A DNA stretch of 6,750 bases, from NCBI GenBank assembly GCA_947304365.1, contig CAMZAY010000062.1, forward strand, positions 1 to 6,750, given 5' to 3'. This document shows, piece by piece, positions 6,136 to 6,750 of this stretch (positions are counted from its first letter, which is position 1; each line of letters opens with the position of its first letter). A program made the translations under genes and the position numbers. This DNA is from an uncultured Clostridia bacterium (GTDB lineage: Bacteria > Bacillota > Clostridia > Christensenellales > CAG-138). The notes under the pieces were generated by a model, which saw only the letters and a list, made by a program, of their open reading frames with translations, was not told where the DNA came from and did not search any database.

Positions 6136-6708
6136 ATGAAAAAGACCGTTTGTTTACTGCTTGCTCTTGCGCTGGCGCTCGCCGCGTTCGGCTGCGCCGG
6201 GCTGCCTCCGAGAAAAACCGTTTCTTCCTATGAGGAGATCAAAAAGCGGTTCGGCGAGCGCGAAGGGCTGATCTATCCCGATCTTGCGCCTTTACGCTTT
6301 ATTGAAGACGAGACCGATTATTATCTGGATCTCGAATCGAAGTCCTGCCGAAGCGGGATCAGTGGATATACCGTGGTCGGGAGAGCCCTTTGCGAAGGGG
6401 CTGCGGTGACCTGTTCTTTCGTTATGAGAACGGGAAAGCTTCGCACTGCAGAAAGCTTCGTTCCTATTCTATATAATGGCATAAGTATTCGGCATGACGC
6501 TTCCGACTTTTCCTCCGGACGAGAAGAAACCTATTGTTTCTTCTTAAACGGTTATGAGTATTCGGCGAATATATCCTATTCTGCTGATCTCGGCTTTTCC
6601 CCCGAAGAGTATGCCGATCTGAATATCGCTGTCGAAAAGACGCTGTATTCCTTTTTGTGCGGGATAATTGACGCTTCAAAAATACATCAGCATGGAGGAT
6701 CAATATGA
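6136..6708 (+). CDS. Putative lipoprotein of unknown function
   Basis: The product has 190 residues. The ATG at 6136 is chosen over the one at 6130 because AGGAGG (6123-6128) is 7 bases from the former and only one from the latter. The N-terminus MKKTVCLLLALALALAAFGC is a lipoprotein-type signal ending in AFGC, a near-lipobox with C20 as the likely lipidated residue, so the protein is probably anchored on the outer face of the membrane. The mature part starts with a short linker (AGLPPRK), then SYEEIKKRFGEREGLIYPDL, then an apparent beta-rich region with many aromatic residues and several cysteines (SKSCRSG, LCEG, TCSF, YCFF, LCGI). I do not recognise the family. Codon use is visibly more AT-rich than in the genes before 5865. 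The stop overlaps the next start (ATGA), so the two genes form an operon. Confidence 0.85.
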   Translation: MKKTVCLLLALALALAAFGCAGLPPRKTVSSYEEIKKRFGEREGLIYPDLAPLRFIEDETDYYLDLESKSCRSGISGYTVVGRALCEGAAVTCSFVMRTGKLRTAESFVPILYNGISIRHDASDFSSGREETYCFFLNGYEYSANISYSADLGFSPEEYADLNIAVEKTLYSFLCGIIDASKIHQHGGSI

Positions 6709-6750
6709 AAAGGATCAGCTGTTTTGTTTTATCAGTTATCGTTTTTTTAT
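6705..6750 (+). CDS. Start of an exported protein gene (runs off right edge)
   Basis: The ATG at 6705 overlaps the previous stop as ATGA and has GGAGG at 6694-6698, 6 bases upstream. The 15 complete codons read MKRISCFVLSVIVFL, the positive start and hydrophobic core of a signal peptide. It is likely another secreted protein or lipoprotein translated together with the upstream one. Nothing more can be said of its function. Confidence 0.75.
   Translation, partial: MKRISCFVLSVIVFL

Overview
The window reads as chromosomal DNA from a moderately GC-rich Firmicute, most likely a clostridial gut-type lineage. The signs are GC-rich coding regions with frequent ATA isoleucine codons, AT-rich intergenic stretches, AGGAGG-type ribosome binding sites, a TTG start, and a DUF1002 (YpuA-like) secreted protein and a zinicin-like metallopeptidase domain, both of which I associate with this group. 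There is no sign of phage, insertion sequence, CRISPR array, tRNA or rRNA. This assignment is from general features, not a search.

Layout. Positions 1-298 hold the 5' part of a minus-strand gene for a small soluble protein of unknown function that runs off the left edge. A divergent AT-rich intergenic region (299-561) carries a -10-like box for that gene and, on the plus strand, two tandem copies of an 11-bp element containing TATAAT. These lie before an apparent plus-strand operon with almost no gaps: ftsH (TTG start at 562), then a PHP-type phosphoesterase fused to a zinicin-like metallopeptidase (2681), then an RluA-family pseudouridine synthase (3921). Together these suggest envelope protein quality control and RNA processing or modification, but the functional link is inference from co-location.

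After a 177-bp gap with weak hairpins comes a monocistronic gene for a secreted DUF1002 protein (4980-5864), with a strong Shine-Dalgarno and a clear rho-independent terminator (5897-5933). The next intergenic region (5934-6135) has two candidate promoters, two mutually exclusive small hairpins around an orphan Shine-Dalgarno-like sequence, and an inverted repeat lying on the -35 of the downstream promoter. That promoter drives a putative lipoprotein gene (6136-6708) of unknown function, which overlaps by ATGA the start of another exported protein that runs off the right edge.

The most unusual item is the single-frame fusion of a complete PHP active site to a complete HExxH zinicin-like domain. 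The second is the regulatory-looking 5934-6135 region. I see no convincing wholly new multi-gene system; most of the window is housekeeping genes.
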